Shown piece by piece: positions 63,923-64,000 of a DNA stretch of 64,000 nt. Under the pieces are notes generated by a model, which worked only from the letters and a program-made list of their open reading frames with translations, made no database searches and was not told the origin of the DNA. This DNA is from Hyphomicrobiales bacterium. Lineage in GTDB: Bacteria > Pseudomonadota > Alphaproteobacteria > Rhizobiales > Rhizobiaceae. The stretch lies in the NCBI GenBank assembly GCA_900471525.1, contig UCEZ01000027.1, forward strand, positions 61,195 to 125,194, given 5' to 3'. How positions within the stretch are numbered: position 1 is the stretch's first letter; every line of letters begins with the position of its first letter. Made by a program: the position numbers and the translations under genes.

Positions 63923-64000
63923 ATGCGCACCGGCAATCGAAGAGGCGGTCTGATGGGCGCGATCCGCGCGGCCATGGTTCTGTCGCTGCTGGCGGGACCC
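63923..64000 (+). CDS. Secreted or membrane protein, N-terminal fragment
   Basis: The start of a gene is cut by the right edge. ATG 63923 follows a GGGGAGAG ribosome site. The 26 visible residues contain a basic n-region (RTGNRRGG) and the beginning of a hydrophobic core (AMVLSLLAG), which is typical of a signal peptide. Nothing more can be said about its identity. Confidence 0.7.
   Translation, partial: MRTGNRRGGLMGAIRAAMVLSLLAGP

Noticed and set aside
1..64000. CRISPR array, prophage, rRNA operon or replication origin
   Set aside because: No regularly spaced repeats, phage structural genes, rRNA sequence or origin-type repeat clusters were seen.

Overview
The window looks like a chromosomal segment of an alphaproteobacterium of the Rhizobiaceae (Rhizobium, Agrobacterium or Sinorhizobium-like). 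The evidence is high GC content, LexA boxes of the alphaproteobacterial form GAAC-N7-GAAC, DUF1127 proteins, and the gene order gyrA-coaD-ppiA-ppiB-queA-tgt. Assignment below family level is not possible from the sequence alone.

Layout. (1) 1-15.1 kb: the 5' part of uvrA faces ssb across a shared SOS box. Then come an MFS transporter carrying a DUF1127-like tail, a free DUF1127 protein, a RibD-like reductase, a CadC-type regulator with TPRs, a possibly frameshifted small gene, a GFA protein, a MarC protein, gyrA, a four-gene Tat/FAD oxidase operon of unknown function, and two tiny tandem membrane proteins. (2) 15.3-21.1 kb: coaD, two cyclophilins, queA-tgt (queuosine), a DUF4864 protein and a DAO-family oxidase. 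(3) 21.4-28.8 kb: an accessory stretch with a LysR/Old-Yellow-Enzyme pair and two TetR/SnoaL modules with clear palindromic operators. It also holds a broken MFS gene and two decayed insertion sequences. (4) 29-38 kb: tRNA-Glu, purC, then a minus-strand housekeeping run rlpA-dac-tmk-holB-metG-tatD-MBL, with a small mazG-like gene on the other strand. (5) 38.2-42.9 kb: tRNA-Ser, tRNA-Cys and tRNA-Asn, lexA with its own SOS box, and several small proteins; an AT-rich orphan gene lies beside tRNA-Ser. (6) 42.9-46.2 kb: SDR/TetR pair, an APH(3'')-like kinase and a LysE exporter. (7) 46.3-53.9 kb: a light/singlet-oxygen-type stress cluster (photolyase, FAD protein, DUF1365, cyclopropane synthase, paired SMR proteins, SDR, ChrR-like protein). 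(8) 54-64 kb: cysK, alaX, sseA, GNAT, DUF1203, ald with its Lrp-type regulator, a GGDEF protein, HlyU, an alpha/beta hydrolase, ilvA and the start of a secreted protein.

The most interesting unit is region 7. The photolyase operon and the chrR-like gene carry the same promoter-like element, TGATCC-N16-CGTA. This suggests control by one ECF sigma factor. No sigma gene is in the window, and the ChrR-like protein has lost the zinc ligands of its anti-sigma domain while keeping its cupin domain. Other notable points are a D-Ala-D-Ala carboxypeptidase homologue lacking two catalytic motifs, a Tgt lacking three of four zinc ligands, and four very short genes that routine annotation would probably miss.
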